Source: CALDOK01 sp964481655 (lineage in GTDB: Bacteria; Myxococcota_A; UBA796; JAFGLY01). From it: a stretch of DNA of 64,000 nucleotides. The translations under genes and the position numbers were made by a program. The stretch lies in NCBI GenBank assembly GCA_964481655.1, contig CAYZVO010000008.1, positions 1 to 64,000 on the forward strand. The letters run 5' to 3'. This document shows, piece after piece, positions 1 to 11,980 of this stretch; positions within the stretch are counted from its first letter, which is position 1, and the number at the start of each line of letters is the position of its first letter. A model generated the notes under the pieces. That model saw only the letters and a program-made list of their open reading frames with translations, ran no database searches and was not told the origin of the DNA.

Positions 1-600
1 GGTGGTGCCCAGGCCGGAGATGCCGCTCGAGGCCCACTCGGTCACCACCAGGTCCGAGGCGCCGTCTGCGTCCAGATCCAGCAGGGCCCAGGTGGGGTCG
101 TCGCCGTTGCCGTCGGCGGTGGCGTCGAACTCGTCGGTGTCGTAGCCCGAGGGCAGGGTCCAGCTGGAGGCCGAGGACGAGAAGCCCGAGCCGGTGTTGG
201 CGTACCAGAGCCAGGTGGTGGTGCCCAGGCCGGAGATGCCGCTCGAGGCCCACTCGGTCACCACCAGGTCCAGCAGGCCGTCGCCGTCGAGGTCCACCAG
301 GGACCACGAGGGGTCGTCGCCGGTGAGGTCGGCGATGCTCTCGAACTCCCCGCTGCCGTAGCCCGAGGGCAGGGACCAGCTCGAGGCCGAGGAGGCGAAG
401 CTCGAGCTGCCGTCGTTGGCCCACACAAGCCAGGTGGTGGTGCCCAGGGTGGAGATGCCGCTCGAGGCCCACTCGGTCACCACCAGGTCGGAGGCCCCGT
501 CGCCGTCGAGGTCCAGCAGGAACCAATAGGGGTCGTCCGCCGTGTCGTAGAGGTACTCGAACTCGTCGCTCGAGAAGCTCGAGGGCAGGGTCCAGGAGGC
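1..600. repeat. In-gene tandem repeats of 216-219 bp
   Basis: The block starting GGTGGTGCCCAGGCCGGAG at base 1 recurs at 217 and, slightly diverged, at 436, giving periods of 216 and 219 bases (72 and 73 codons). The repeats encode the propeller-like modules of the minus-strand lipoprotein and probably continue beyond the left edge. Confidence 0.85.
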
Positions 601-972
601 CCCGGAGCTGGCGTGGTCGGTGCAGTCGGCGTCGGCGTCGCTGTCGGCGTCCGCGTCGGCGTCCGCGTCGCTGTCGGCGTCCGCGTCGCTGTCGGCGTCG
701 GCGTCGGCGTCCGCGTCGCTGTCGGCGTCGGCGTCGGCGTCGGCGTCCGCATCGCTGTCGGCATCGGCGTCGGCATCGGCGTCCGTGTCGCTGTCGGCGT
801 CGGTGTCGGTGTCTGCGTCGCCGTCGGGGGGCTCGGTGTCCACGGGCCCGGTGTCTTCCATGGGCACGCAGCTGCCGTCCTTCTCGACCGTGCCTTCGCC
901 GCAGGCCAGGGGGGCCTCGAAGCAGGAGCCGAGGGGCAGGCTGAGCAGCAGCGGGAGCCAGGTGCGGCGCAT
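1..972 (-). CDS. FG-GAP/VCBS-like repeat surface lipoprotein, 3' part outside window
   Basis: Reading from the ATG at 972, the frame stays open to base 1, so the C-terminus lies outside the window and 324 residues are visible. The N-terminus is a lipoprotein signal ending in lipobox LGSC (Cys17). Next come a short module CGEGTVEKDGSCVP, a long Asp/Ala/Ser/Thr linker, and then modules of about 72 residues, each with a DLDGDG or DLDADG calcium-type loop followed by LVVTEWASSGIS. This organisation is typical of FG-GAP/VCBS beta-propeller surface proteins; the ligand is unknown. GGAGG lies just upstream of the start. The gene is divergent from the lipoprotein gene at 1105, which carries the same N-terminal module. 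Confidence 0.8.
   Translation of the reverse strand, partial: MRRTWLPLLLSLPLGSCFEAPLACGEGTVEKDGSCVPMEDTGPVDTEPPDGDADTDTDADSDTDADADADADSDADADADADADSDADADADADSDADADSDADADADADSDADADCTDHASSGASWTLPSSFSSDEFEYLYDTADDPYWFLLDLDGDGASDLVVTEWASSGISTLGTTTWLVWANDGSSSFASSASSWSLPSGYGSGEFESIADLTGDDPSWSLVDLDGDGLLDLVVTEWASSGISGLGTTTWLWYANTGSGFSSSASSWTLPSGYDTDEFDATADGNGDDPTWALLDLDADGASDLVVTEWASSGISGLGTT
618..835. repeat. GTCGGC/GTCGCT hexamer-type low-complexity tract
   Basis: About 220 bases consist of near-perfect GTCGGC, GTCCGC and GTCGCT units. On the minus strand they encode an Asp-Ala-Asp-Ser type linker between the lipoprotein N-terminus and its repeat domain. Similar but shorter tracts encode linkers at about 1250-1300, 3775-3815 and 58107-58165, so the tract is a spacer used in several exported proteins of this genome and is prone to length change. 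Confidence 0.8.
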
Positions 973-1104
973 GGGGACCTCCGTGCGAGACGTACAGCCT
1001 ATCCGGGCCCCGCGCCACAGAGTGGGCATTCTGGGGTTCGGCCCTGCGACCAGGCGTCTCGAGGGATACGATAGCCGTCTTCGAGCACCCCCGATGAGGC
1101 CGCC

Positions 1105-3632
<2,528 letters not shown>

Positions 3633-3636
<4 letters not shown>

Positions 3637-6395
3637 CCCGCTCCCTGACCCTGCTGGTCACCACCCTGCTGCTCCATGGCTGCTTCGTGGAGTGGCAGGA
3701 GCTGGACTGCGGCCCCGGCACCGTCGAGAAAGACGGCGAGTGCGTCCTGGCCGAGGACACCGGCGAGGCCGACGCGGACACGGACACGGACGCGGACACG
3801 GACACCGACATGCCCGCCGACGCCGACGGAGACGGCTTCACCTCGGACGTGGACTGCGACGACACCGACGCGAACGTCCACCCCGACGCCACCGACACCT
3901 CCAACGGCATCGACGACGACTGCGACGATCTCATCGACGACGCCGACGGCCAGGTCACGGGCACCAGCATCTGGTACCAGGACGCGGACGGTGACGGCTA
4001 CGGCGTCGAGGGCGCGACCACCGAGGCCTGCGACGCCGGCTCGGGCTGGGTGGCCGACGCCACCGACTGCGACGATGCCGACGCCGCCATCAACCCCGGC
4101 GCCTCCGAGCTGTGCGACGACGCGGATGTGGACGAAGACTGTGACGGCCTGATCGACGACGCCGACAGCGGCGTGGGCAACATGAGCGCCTGGTACCTCG
4201 ACGGCGACGGCGACGGCTGGGGCACCGACACCAGCTCGGTGGCGGCCTGCGACCAGCCCAGCGGACGGGTCGCCGATCAGGGCGACTGCGACGACGGCGA
4301 CGCCGCGGTCTACCCCGGCGCGGCCGAGATCTGCGACGGCGTCGACAACGACTGCGACAGCCTGGCCGACGACGACGACCCGGACGTCAGTGGCACCCCC
4401 ACCTGGTACCGCGACGCCGACAGCGACGGCTACGGCGACGACGATGCCACCACCGACGCCTGCACTGCACCCAGTGGCTTCACCAGCAGCGGCGGTGACT
4501 GCGACGACCTCACCTACGCCATCAACCCCGGCGCCACCGAGCGCTGCGACGCCTCGGACACCGACGAGGACTGCGACGGGCTGGCCGACGACGACGATCC
4601 AAGCGCCACGGGCACCAGCACCTGGTACCAGGACGCGGACGGCGACGGCTACGGCTCCTCCACCGTCACCACCTTCGCCTGCGATCTTCCCAGCGGCTAC
4701 ACGGCGGACAACACCGACTGCGACGACCGGGATCCCACCGTGTCCGGCGCCACCACCTGGTACCGGGACTACGACGGTGACGGCTACGGTGACAGCGGCA
4801 CCACCGTCGCCAGCTGCACCGTGCCGGCCGGCTATGTGCTGGACAACACCGACTGCGACGACGGCACCGCGGCCATCAACCCCGGCGCACAAGAGGAATG
4901 CACCGGGGTGGACGATGACTGCGACGGGATGGTGGACGACTTCGACTCGAGCGTCGACGCCACCACCGGCACCCTGTGGTGCGGCGACGGCGACGGCGAC
5001 GGCTACTACGGCACCGACCTGACCCAGTGGGCCTGCGGCGGCGTCAGCGGCTACGCGGTCTGCACATCGGCCACCGACTGTGACGACAGCGCATATCTGG
5101 TCAACCCGGGGGCCTCGGAGATCTGCGGCAACGGCGTGGACGACAACTGCGACGGGTCCGGCTACCCCTGCTCCCTGACCGGCACCCTGGCCGAGGCCGA
5201 CTACACCACGGTGTTCCTGGGCTCGTCCAGCGGCGACGGGGCGGGCGCCGCCATGGATCTGGTGGACATCGACGTAGACGGCACCCTCGACCTGGTCATC
5301 GGGGCGCCCAGCTACGGCTCCGGCGGGGCCGTGCACCTGGTCTACGGCCCCTTCGGCACGACCGAGCACCTGGCCGCGGCTGACTTGACCTTCACCCCCG
5401 ACTCGGGGGGCGAGAGCTACGGCGAGGTGGTCGAGGCCGGCAGCGATCTCGACGGTGACGGCTGGCCCGACATCATGGTGGGAGACCCGGACTACGACTC
5501 GCCCTACTACTCGGACTGCGGCTCGATGCACATCATCAACGGCGGTCCCACCCCCACCTCCCACGGCTACTACGTCTCCGGCGGCTCCGGCAGCGACTGC
5601 GCCAGCCACATCCTCAGCGGCTTCGACTTCACCGGCGACGGCGGCGACGACGTGGCGGTCAACTGCGGCACCGTGGGCTCGGCCGTGTACGGCTTGTCCT
5701 CCATCCCGACCACCTCGGGGGGGCAGTACTCGAGCTGGGACAGCTTCTACTACTACGACCTGTCCTCGGTCTTCGCGGTGGACATCGCCGGCGCCGACAT
5801 GGACGCCGACGGCACCGACGACATGATCGTGCTCGACCCCAGCGGCAGCAACCTGATCCTGTGGCTGCTCGAGGGCCCCCTGGGCACCTCCACCGGCTAC
5901 ATCAGCTGGCAGTACGATGACACCGCCACCATCAGCGGGTACAGCGACGCGGTGGGCGCTGGTGTGGGCGATCTGGACGGCGACGGCTACGACGATGTCG
6001 CCGTCAGCGAAGACTCCGCCTCCACCACGTGGATCTACATGGGCGATCGCACCGGCACGCCCTTGAGCTCGGGCTCCCCCCTGGACTTCGGCGTCTTCGC
6101 CGAGGCCATCGATGCGGGCGATCTGGACGGCGACGGCTGGGACGACCTGGCCCTCGGCGACCCGACCGGCTCCGGCACCGTCTACCTGTTCTACGGGCCC
6201 CTGGTGGCCGGAAGCTTCGCCGCGGCCGACGCCGACGGCACGCTCACCGGCGACGGTGACGCCCTGGGCGTGACCCTCGAGGTGGGGGACGTGGACAACG
6301 ACGGCAACGACGATCTGCTCGTCGGCGCCGAGGACGACGACACCAGCGCCACCGGCGCCGGCGCCGCCTTCCTGTTCTATGGCGGGTCCTGGTAG
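3633..6395 (+). CDS. MopE-like metal-binding-motif and FG-GAP repeat lipoprotein, paralog of upstream gene
   Basis: A 920-residue paralog of the gene before it, starting at GTG 3633 with GGAGGTGAG directly upstream and overlapping the preceding stop by 4 bases. The signal peptide ends near LLLHGC. It carries module CGPGTVEKDGECVL, an Asp-Thr linker, seven DCDDxDxxxxPGAxExC modules (one degenerate, without the Cys-rich half), and a C-terminal FG-GAP-like region with DIDVDGTLD, DLDGDGWPD, DLDGDGYDD and DVDNDGNDD loops. The expected role is a calcium-stabilised cell-surface protein, possibly adhesive. The tandem arrangement points to local duplication followed by module gain or loss. Confidence 0.88.
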
Positions 6396-6399
6396 GGCC

Positions 6400-7311
6400 A
6401 TGCCCCACCCCTCCCGCCGTGATCTCCTGCGCTCATCCGGCGCCCTGCTGGGGGCCTCGGCCCTGGTGGGCTGCGCTCCGGCCGCGCCCCCCAGCGACTG
6501 CACCGGCCCCGAGGGGGGCTTCGTGCCCCGGGAGGCTGGCAGCTTCTGGCAGTCCGGCGGCTGGTTCCAGCACGACACGGTGGACGCCTCGCGGGTGGGC
6601 GAGGGGATCATCCGTGCTCGGCTGGAGGGCAGCTGGCGTGAGCTCGAGCTGGTGGAGCTCACCGACCGTTTCGTGAGCTGGTCGTTCCAGGAGCGGATCC
6701 TCAAGCTCGACGACATCGCGCGCAAGGGCTTCGACACCCGGGACCTCGACGGCCCCCACAACGCCTGCGTGGCCACGATGGGTGGGGTGGACGCCCGCTC
6801 GTTCACAAGCCTCAACACGGCCTACAAGGGCATGGGCTTCATGCCCCGGCCGGAGCGGCTGGCAGATGCCGTCACCGAGCTCGAGACCACGGTGCAGATC
6901 ATGCTCCGGGCGGGCCTGGACATGCCCACCCGCATGAGCCGGGCCCTCGAGGTGCTGGGGGAGCTGTACGCTGAGCCAAGCTTGTTCGACCGGCGGCGGC
7001 AGGTGAGCCTCGAGCTGTTCGCCACCCCGGACTTCACCACCCACACCTTCGCCAACATGCTGGCCAACCCGGTGTGCTCGGCCAGCTTCCTGGCCTTCCC
7101 GACCTTCGAGCTGCGCTGCGTGCCGCAGCTGCTGCACCCAGACGACCCGGACCTGAGCGATCAGGAGCGCCTGGCCATCGCCTGGACCAACGGCGTGCAC
7201 GATCTCGCCCATGGCGGAGGGGGCGGGCGCCGAATCACGTGTATCTACCACCTGGTCGAATTGTACGACGATTCGCCGTCGGCGGGTGGTCGGGGCACCC
7301 GGTTGAAGTAG
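6400..7311 (+). CDS. Tat-type lipoprotein of unknown function
   Basis: A 303-residue protein. I chose ATG 6400 because it begins MPHPSRRDLLRSSGALLG, a twin-arginine motif followed by a hydrophobic stretch and lipobox LVGC; the in-frame ATG at 6379 lies inside the previous gene. This predicts Tat export and lipid anchoring. The mature part has several Trp/Phe-rich and helical segments (SWSFQERILKLDDIARKG, ELETTVQIMLRAGLDM) and a late His/Gly-rich patch (NGVHDLAHGGGGGRR). I do not recognise a family. It follows the MopE-like pair by four bases and could be co-transcribed with it. A strong hairpin follows the stop. Confidence 0.7.
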   Translation: MPHPSRRDLLRSSGALLGASALVGCAPAAPPSDCTGPEGGFVPREAGSFWQSGGWFQHDTVDASRVGEGIIRARLEGSWRELELVELTDRFVSWSFQERILKLDDIARKGFDTRDLDGPHNACVATMGGVDARSFTSLNTAYKGMGFMPRPERLADAVTELETTVQIMLRAGLDMPTRMSRALEVLGELYAEPSLFDRRRQVSLELFATPDFTTHTFANMLANPVCSASFLAFPTFELRCVPQLLHPDDPDLSDQERLAIAWTNGVHDLAHGGGGGRRITCIYHLVELYDDSPSAGGRGTRLK

Positions 7312-7327
7312 GCCGCCGGAGACCTGG

Positions 7328-7348
7328 GGGAGGACGTCACGTCCTCCC
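7328..7348. terminator. Hairpin between convergent genes, likely bidirectional terminator
   Basis: A perfect 9-bp inverted repeat GGGAGGACG / CGTCCTCCC with a TCA loop sits between the stop of the Tat lipoprotein gene (7311) and that of the minus-strand CotH gene (7365). There is no T-run, so intrinsic termination is inferred from the stem and its convergent position. Confidence 0.5.
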
Positions 7349-7364
7349 GCGCAGCACTGCTCCC

Positions 7365-9680
7365 CTACGGGTCGGGCTCGAACCTGGCCACCAGGGTTCG
7401 GGGGCCGTCGAGCTCGAGGGTGGTCGTGGCGTCCGTGCCCAGGTCCGCGTCGCTCCAGCCTGTGAAGCTGTACCCCTCGGCGGGCACGGCGGTCACGGTG
7501 ACGGGGATGTCGAGCCAGAACTCGCCGCTGAAGCCTGGCTCGGCCTCGATCAGGGTCAGCGCGAAGTGCCCGGCTCCAGCGGGCTCGGCCTCGAGGCCCA
7601 TGGTGGTGGTGCCGCGCAGGCCCAGGTGCTGCTGGAGCTGGTACCAGAGGTAGGCTGGCCGCTGCTGCACGAAGGTCCGCGCGTAGGCGATGTTGCTCTC
7701 CCAATAGGACGCGGGCTGCCCGCACCACAGGGCGTACTGCTCGGGGATGACGGGCTCGATGCGGGCGTGCATGGCGTCCAGCCGCTCGGAGGCCACCGGC
7801 ACCGAGAAGCTGGTGTTGAGCAGCTCGGCGCCCTGGTTGGCCAGCAGCGCCCGGAACGCCGGGTTCTCGAGGGCGTCGGTGATGGGTAGCCCGTCACCGG
7901 AGAAGCCCACGCTCACCCCGATGTGGTCGTAGCTGTACGACGGCCAGCCGTGGCCCAGGTCGAAGACCATGGTGCGCCAGCGGGCGCCCTCTTCGCGCTC
8001 CCGCCAGAACTTCAGGTTGTTGCTCCACCAGTCGGTGTTGCCCCAGTAGCCCACGGCCAGGATGGCGCTGGCCAGGGCCTCGAGGTCGTAGCGGGCCTCG
8101 AGCTCGGCGTAGGCGTCGGGGTCGGAGAAGTCCTGTGTGCGCACCCAGGCGTTGAAGTCGTCGAAGGCCTCCCAGTCGCCCTGCTGCACCCGCCACCAGT
8201 CGTCGCTGCCGTCGGCGGTGCACTCGATGCGGTCCAGGGTGTCGGGATCGACGCCGTGGTAGTGGGCGATGTAGTGCTCGTCGAGCTTCTCGCGGAAGGC
8301 GTACAGGCCCCAGAACACGCCGTTGAGGTACAGGGCGGCGGGCTCCCAGGCCTGGGAGTCGATGCTGTGGAAGCGTTGGCCGTGCTCGTCCCGCATCAGC
8401 GCGTCCACGAAGCTGTTCTCGGTGTGGGTCGGGCACCAGTCCCCCACGCCCTCGAGGATGATCACCGGGAAGCTGTCCCAGTCCTGGTTTGGGAAGAGCT
8501 TGTGCCCCAGCTCGTCGGGGCCGTAGGCGGTCCGGGCCAGCACCCGGAAGCTCTTCTGGGCGAAGGCCCGGGTGTAGCCCCCGTGGATCTTCACCCCGGC
8601 GTCCTGGTCGATCACCAGCGTGCCGTCGGGCTCCCAGACGGAGATGTGCAGGTCGCGCTCCCAGTCCTCCCAGAAGTTGGCCCCGAAGTAGGGGTAGTGG
8701 CCGTAGTAGTCGGGCGGGCCGTAGGCGTAGATGCCGGTCTCGACGTCGTACAGATCGAAGGGGTCCACGACCAGGGAGACCACCTTCAGGCCGTCGTCGA
8801 GGATGCCCGGGTTCTGGCTGTAGGTGGCGGTGGCCACCCGGCTGGGCCACAGCCCGTCCACCCAGGCCCGGGCGCGGACCACCGCCGGCTCGGCGAGGGC
8901 GTCCACGGCGAAGGGGCCGTCGTAGACCTCGCTGTCTTCGTCCGGGGCGGCGCCGTCGGTGGTGGTGCGCAGGGTGGCGGAGCTGTCTTCGTGGGAGACG
9001 CTGACCGTCAGATCGCCCACCACGAAGCCGGCCCCCGGATCGAGGCTGGGTGGGGGCGCGAAGCCCGGGCGCGCCTCGGTGCTGTTGGCCTCGCCGGGGG
9101 TGGGCTCGATGTAGTAGCCCCAGCGGTCGGGCTCGCTGGCCATGCGGCCGTAGCTGATGTCCCGGTACAGTCGCCCCGGCTCGGCCAGGTCCACGAGGCA
9201 GCCGTCGGGGGCGGCGAGGGTCGCGGGATCGCCGGTGGCGTCGAGGCCGAAGTCGGTGTGCAGGGGAGGGCTCTCGCCCCGATCCTTTCCCGAGGCCCAC
9301 ACCAGCAGCAGCCCGCCGGGCTCTACGGTCAGGGCGGGCAGGGCCCAGCGGTCGAGGTCGTCGGGGTCGTCTCCCAGGAACCAGCCGGCGAGCTCGATGG
9401 GCTCGCTGTCCAGGTTGATCAGCTCGATCCAGTCGGAGCTGTCGCCGTCCTCGTCGGTCGCACCTCGCACGTTGGCGCTGACCAGCTCGTTGATGCGCAG
9501 ATCGGGGTAGCTGCGATCGTCGCAGGGGCTGCCCAGGATCTCGGGGCCCGCGGTGTCCACGGGCGCTGGCGCCGCGCTGTCGTCGTCGGGGCGGGGGGGC
9601 GCCACCTCGAGGCCCCGCCGACAGCCCAGGCCCGCGCAGCAGAGCAGGGCGATGGTGGGGAGGCGTGCCATGGGCGCCAT
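7365..9680 (-). CDS. CotH-kinase-family lipoprotein with lamin-tail domain
   Basis: A 771-residue exported lipoprotein (lipobox GLGC; ATG at 9680 or 9671). After a short Asp/Pro linker comes a lamin-tail (LTD) domain starting RINELVSANVRG (about residues 62-175), then a chitobiase-type C-terminal beta domain, then a CotH-like domain with KIHGGYTRAFAQKSFRV and GVFWGLYAFREKLDEHYI, and a C-terminal bacterial-repeat domain ending GYSFTGWSD...LVARFEPDP. CotH-family proteins are atypical protein kinases known from spore coats, and LTD-CotH proteins are frequent in Myxococcota and Planctomycetes. Activity on a surface substrate is an inference. The gene is convergent with the previous gene. Confidence 0.85.
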   Translation of the reverse strand: MAPMARLPTIALLCCAGLGCRRGLEVAPPRPDDDSAAPAPVDTAGPEILGSPCDDRSYPDLRINELVSANVRGATDEDGDSSDWIELINLDSEPIELAGWFLGDDPDDLDRWALPALTVEPGGLLLVWASGKDRGESPPLHTDFGLDATGDPATLAAPDGCLVDLAEPGRLYRDISYGRMASEPDRWGYYIEPTPGEANSTEARPGFAPPPSLDPGAGFVVGDLTVSVSHEDSSATLRTTTDGAAPDEDSEVYDGPFAVDALAEPAVVRARAWVDGLWPSRVATATYSQNPGILDDGLKVVSLVVDPFDLYDVETGIYAYGPPDYYGHYPYFGANFWEDWERDLHISVWEPDGTLVIDQDAGVKIHGGYTRAFAQKSFRVLARTAYGPDELGHKLFPNQDWDSFPVIILEGVGDWCPTHTENSFVDALMRDEHGQRFHSIDSQAWEPAALYLNGVFWGLYAFREKLDEHYIAHYHGVDPDTLDRIECTADGSDDWWRVQQGDWEAFDDFNAWVRTQDFSDPDAYAELEARYDLEALASAILAVGYWGNTDWWSNNLKFWREREEGARWRTMVFDLGHGWPSYSYDHIGVSVGFSGDGLPITDALENPAFRALLANQGAELLNTSFSVPVASERLDAMHARIEPVIPEQYALWCGQPASYWESNIAYARTFVQQRPAYLWYQLQQHLGLRGTTTMGLEAEPAGAGHFALTLIEAEPGFSGEFWLDIPVTVTAVPAEGYSFTGWSDADLGTDATTTLELDGPRTLVARFEPDP

Positions 9681-9741
9681 GCTACCACCGCATCGACGCC
9701 GGAGTTGTCCTGGGTCAGAGACCTGTTCGGTCCGCCTGCGC

Positions 9742-9747
9742 TACAAT
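9742..9747 (+). promoter_or_regulatory. Possible -10 element TACAAT for the HAD phosphatase gene
   Basis: TACAAT lies 33 bases before the ATG at 9780 in otherwise GC-rich sequence. No good TTGACA-like -35 is found at the right spacing, so this is only a candidate sigma-70 site. Confidence 0.25.
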
Positions 9748-9779
9748 TCGTGCCCCCTCCCCCTGCCGCCGGAGCCCCC

Positions 9780-10499
9780 ATGCGCATCCCCGACTGGCTC
9801 GCTTGTTTCGACGACGACTTCGCCCACGCCATCGCCCGCCGGCTCGGCCCCAAGCCCGGGCGCCGGGTGGCGGTCTTCGACGCCGACGGGACGCTCTGGT
9901 ACGACGACATCGGCGAGGCCTTCGCCCGCTGGCTGGTCGAGGGCGAGCTGTTGAAGCGCGCTGACAAGCGGGGCTTCTGGGATGAGTACGAGCGCCGCGT
10001 CGCGGAGTCTCGCATCGACGGGTACACCTGGGTGGTGCAGATCATGGCGGGGCTGCCGGAGGCCGACGTGAAGCTGTGGTGCAAGCAGCTCGCCGCGGCC
10101 TGGCCCAACTACCGGGCCAAGATGAAGGCCCTGATCGCGGGCCTGCAGGCCGAGGGCTTCGAGACCTGGATCTGCTCGGCGTCGAACTACTGGATCGTGC
10201 ACGCCACGGCCCCGTACATGGGCATCCCCGAGGACCGGGTGCTCGGCATCGAGACCGTGGTCAACGACGGCGTGCTGAGCTCCAGCCCCGTCTACCCGCG
10301 GCCCTGCAACCAGGGCAAGGTCTCGGCCATCCAGAAGCACATCGGGGTCAAGCCCGTGTTCACGTTCGGCGACAGCATGGGCGACTTCGAGATGCTGGCC
10401 TACGCCGACCAGCCCTTGATCGTGGGCCGCCGCGACCATCGGGACAACGAGCTGGTCCGCCAGGCTCCGGGCCGGGGCTGGCCGGTGCATCGCTTCTAG
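9780..10499 (+). CDS. HAD-IB family phosphatase
   Basis: A 239-residue cytosolic protein starting at ATG 9780, preceded by CCGGAGCCCCC. All four haloacid dehalogenase motifs are visible: DADGTLW (catalytic Asp pair, about residues 33-39), CSAS (motif II), the NQGKV lysine (motif III) and GDSMGD (motif IV). The helical cap between motifs I and II is of the phosphoserine-phosphatase-like (subfamily IB) size. The expected reaction is hydrolysis of a small phosphomonoester such as phosphoserine; the substrate cannot be told from sequence. It stands alone between the divergent CotH gene and the envelope operon. Confidence 0.85.
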   Translation: MRIPDWLACFDDDFAHAIARRLGPKPGRRVAVFDADGTLWYDDIGEAFARWLVEGELLKRADKRGFWDEYERRVAESRIDGYTWVVQIMAGLPEADVKLWCKQLAAAWPNYRAKMKALIAGLQAEGFETWICSASNYWIVHATAPYMGIPEDRVLGIETVVNDGVLSSSPVYPRPCNQGKVSAIQKHIGVKPVFTFGDSMGDFEMLAYADQPLIVGRRDHRDNELVRQAPGRGWPVHRF

Positions 10500-10573
10500 G
10501 GGCCGGCTCGAAGAAATTCCGAAGCGCCTCCGTTCCTGCGACACTCAATGGGTGAACGCAGACAGGAGCCGCC

Positions 10574-11212
10574 ATGCCAGCCCTGGCCATCCTCATCCTC
10601 TCCCTCGCCAGCGCCGACGCGCGGGCCGACAGCTTCGAGCTGGGACTCGGGCTGAGGGACACCCACGCCCAGTCGGGCCACCTCGAGGGCTTCCGGGCCG
10701 CGGGCCGCTACGTGCGGCAGGGCTGGGCCCTGGAGCTGGGGCTGTACGGCACGCCCTTCGCCTACGAGCCCAGCGAGCTGGCCACGGTGGTGCTGTCCAT
10801 CGGGCATGTGGCCCACGGTGAGAGCGAGCTGCGCTACGCCGAGAACTACGATCGGGCGACGGCCGAGCTGCGCTTCGACCTCGGTGCCCGGCCGCTGGAC
10901 CGCGAGCTGCGCTTCCAGGGCGGGCCCCACCTCTATGCCGGCCTCGAGGGTCGGGTGATGGACCGCTACTCCCTGGCCTACGACGAGCAGGACATCGTGG
11001 ACCCAGGCTCCCCCGAGCGGGCCCTCGTGGTGGGCCCCACGATCGGCGTGGGCCTGGACGCCTGGTACGCCGGGCGGGTGGGGCTGCGCCTGGTCGTCGA
11101 GGACCGCACCTGGTGGGGACCCCAGGACCAGTTCCGGGCGGACAGGGAGTACGCCGCCCCCACCTTGCACCACTGCCCGACCACCACCCTCGACCTGTTG
11201 GTCTCCTTCTAG
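10574..11212 (+). CDS. Small outer-membrane beta-barrel-like protein
   Basis: A 212-residue protein with a signal peptide ending ADARADS. The start at ATG 10574 has CAGGAG seven bases upstream. The mature part alternates polar and hydrophobic residues in strands rich in Gly, Tyr and Arg (FELGLGLRD, WALELGLYGTPF, AELRFDLGARP) and ends LDLLVSF, with the C-terminal Phe typical of outer-membrane barrels recognised by the BAM machinery. No family is recognised. It opens a six-gene operon continuing through a second barrel, an unknown protein, sigma factor, anti-sigma factor and OmpA protein. Confidence 0.7.
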   Translation: MPALAILILSLASADARADSFELGLGLRDTHAQSGHLEGFRAAGRYVRQGWALELGLYGTPFAYEPSELATVVLSIGHVAHGESELRYAENYDRATAELRFDLGARPLDRELRFQGGPHLYAGLEGRVMDRYSLAYDEQDIVDPGSPERALVVGPTIGVGLDAWYAGRVGLRLVVEDRTWWGPQDQFRADREYAAPTLHHCPTTTLDLLVSF

Positions 11213-11227
11213 CCCCGGAGCCGAGCC

Positions 11228-11980
11228 ATGAAGCGCATCCTCCCCTTGCTGCTCGCCGCCCTGCTCCCCTCGAGCGCTCAGGCCCTCGAGCTGGGCTTCG
11301 CCACGGGCTACGGCGTCGTGGTCAACGACCCCTTCGTGGTCCGACAGGGCCCCACCATGCGCTTCCTGGTGGCGCCGAAGCCCTGGCTGGTGGCCTCCGT
11401 CAACAGCGGGTTCACCCCCCTGATCTCCGAGAACGACCGCACCGATCTCGCCGACGCCATCATCGCGGACCACCAGATCGCCCCCGACCTGTCTCGCATC
11501 CACATGTGGCATGACGCGACCCTGGCCTTCACCCCCAAGGCCGGCACGCTCGGCGGCTGGCAGGCCCACCTGGGGCCCTTCGTGGGGGTCGGTGTGGTCC
11601 ACACCTACGACGATCTGGAGCTGCTGCAGGTGGCGGGCGACGAGGCGTTCGAGGCCACCCGCGAGGAGTTCCACGCCACCACCATCTGGGGACTGGGCGC
11701 CGAGCTGCGCCGAGACGTGGTGGGCATCGGCCTGCGGCTCGAGCGCCAGAACTACACGGAGGTGGTCGGGACCACGACCCTCGAGACCAAGAAGACCGGC
11801 TGGGTGATGGTGGAGGCGTCGTGGCGGTTCGGCGGCGATAAGTGTGGCTGGCGGCCCGCGCGCTGCTGGGCGCGGGGGTGGCCGGGGGGCCGGCGCCGTT
11901 GGACTGGTGGGTGCCCGACGCTGATCGCGCGGAGCAGCTGGAGGGGGCCCTGGATCAGCTCTGGGCCGATCACGGCGTGA
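11228..11980 (+). CDS. Outer-membrane beta-barrel-like protein with doubtful C-terminal end
   Basis: A 250-residue frame starting at ATG 11228. It has a clear signal peptide (LLLAALLPSSAQA) and barrel-like strands up to GWVMVEASWRF at about residue 201, where an outer-membrane protein would be expected to end on Phe. The remaining 46 or so residues are rich in Trp, Arg and Gly and lie wholly inside the next gene in another frame. In that other frame a TAA (11839-11841) sits directly before the next gene's GTG (11842). A one-base shift in this 3' end would therefore give a normal barrel terminus and a tight junction. The gene is probably real, but its last part is suspect. Confidence 0.65.
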   Translation: MKRILPLLLAALLPSSAQALELGFATGYGVVVNDPFVVRQGPTMRFLVAPKPWLVASVNSGFTPLISENDRTDLADAIIADHQIAPDLSRIHMWHDATLAFTPKAGTLGGWQAHLGPFVGVGVVHTYDDLELLQVAGDEAFEATREEFHATTIWGLGAELRRDVVGIGLRLERQNYTEVVGTTTLETKKTGWVMVEASWRFGGDKCGWRPARCWARGWPGGRRRWTGGCPTLIARSSWRGPWISSGPITA

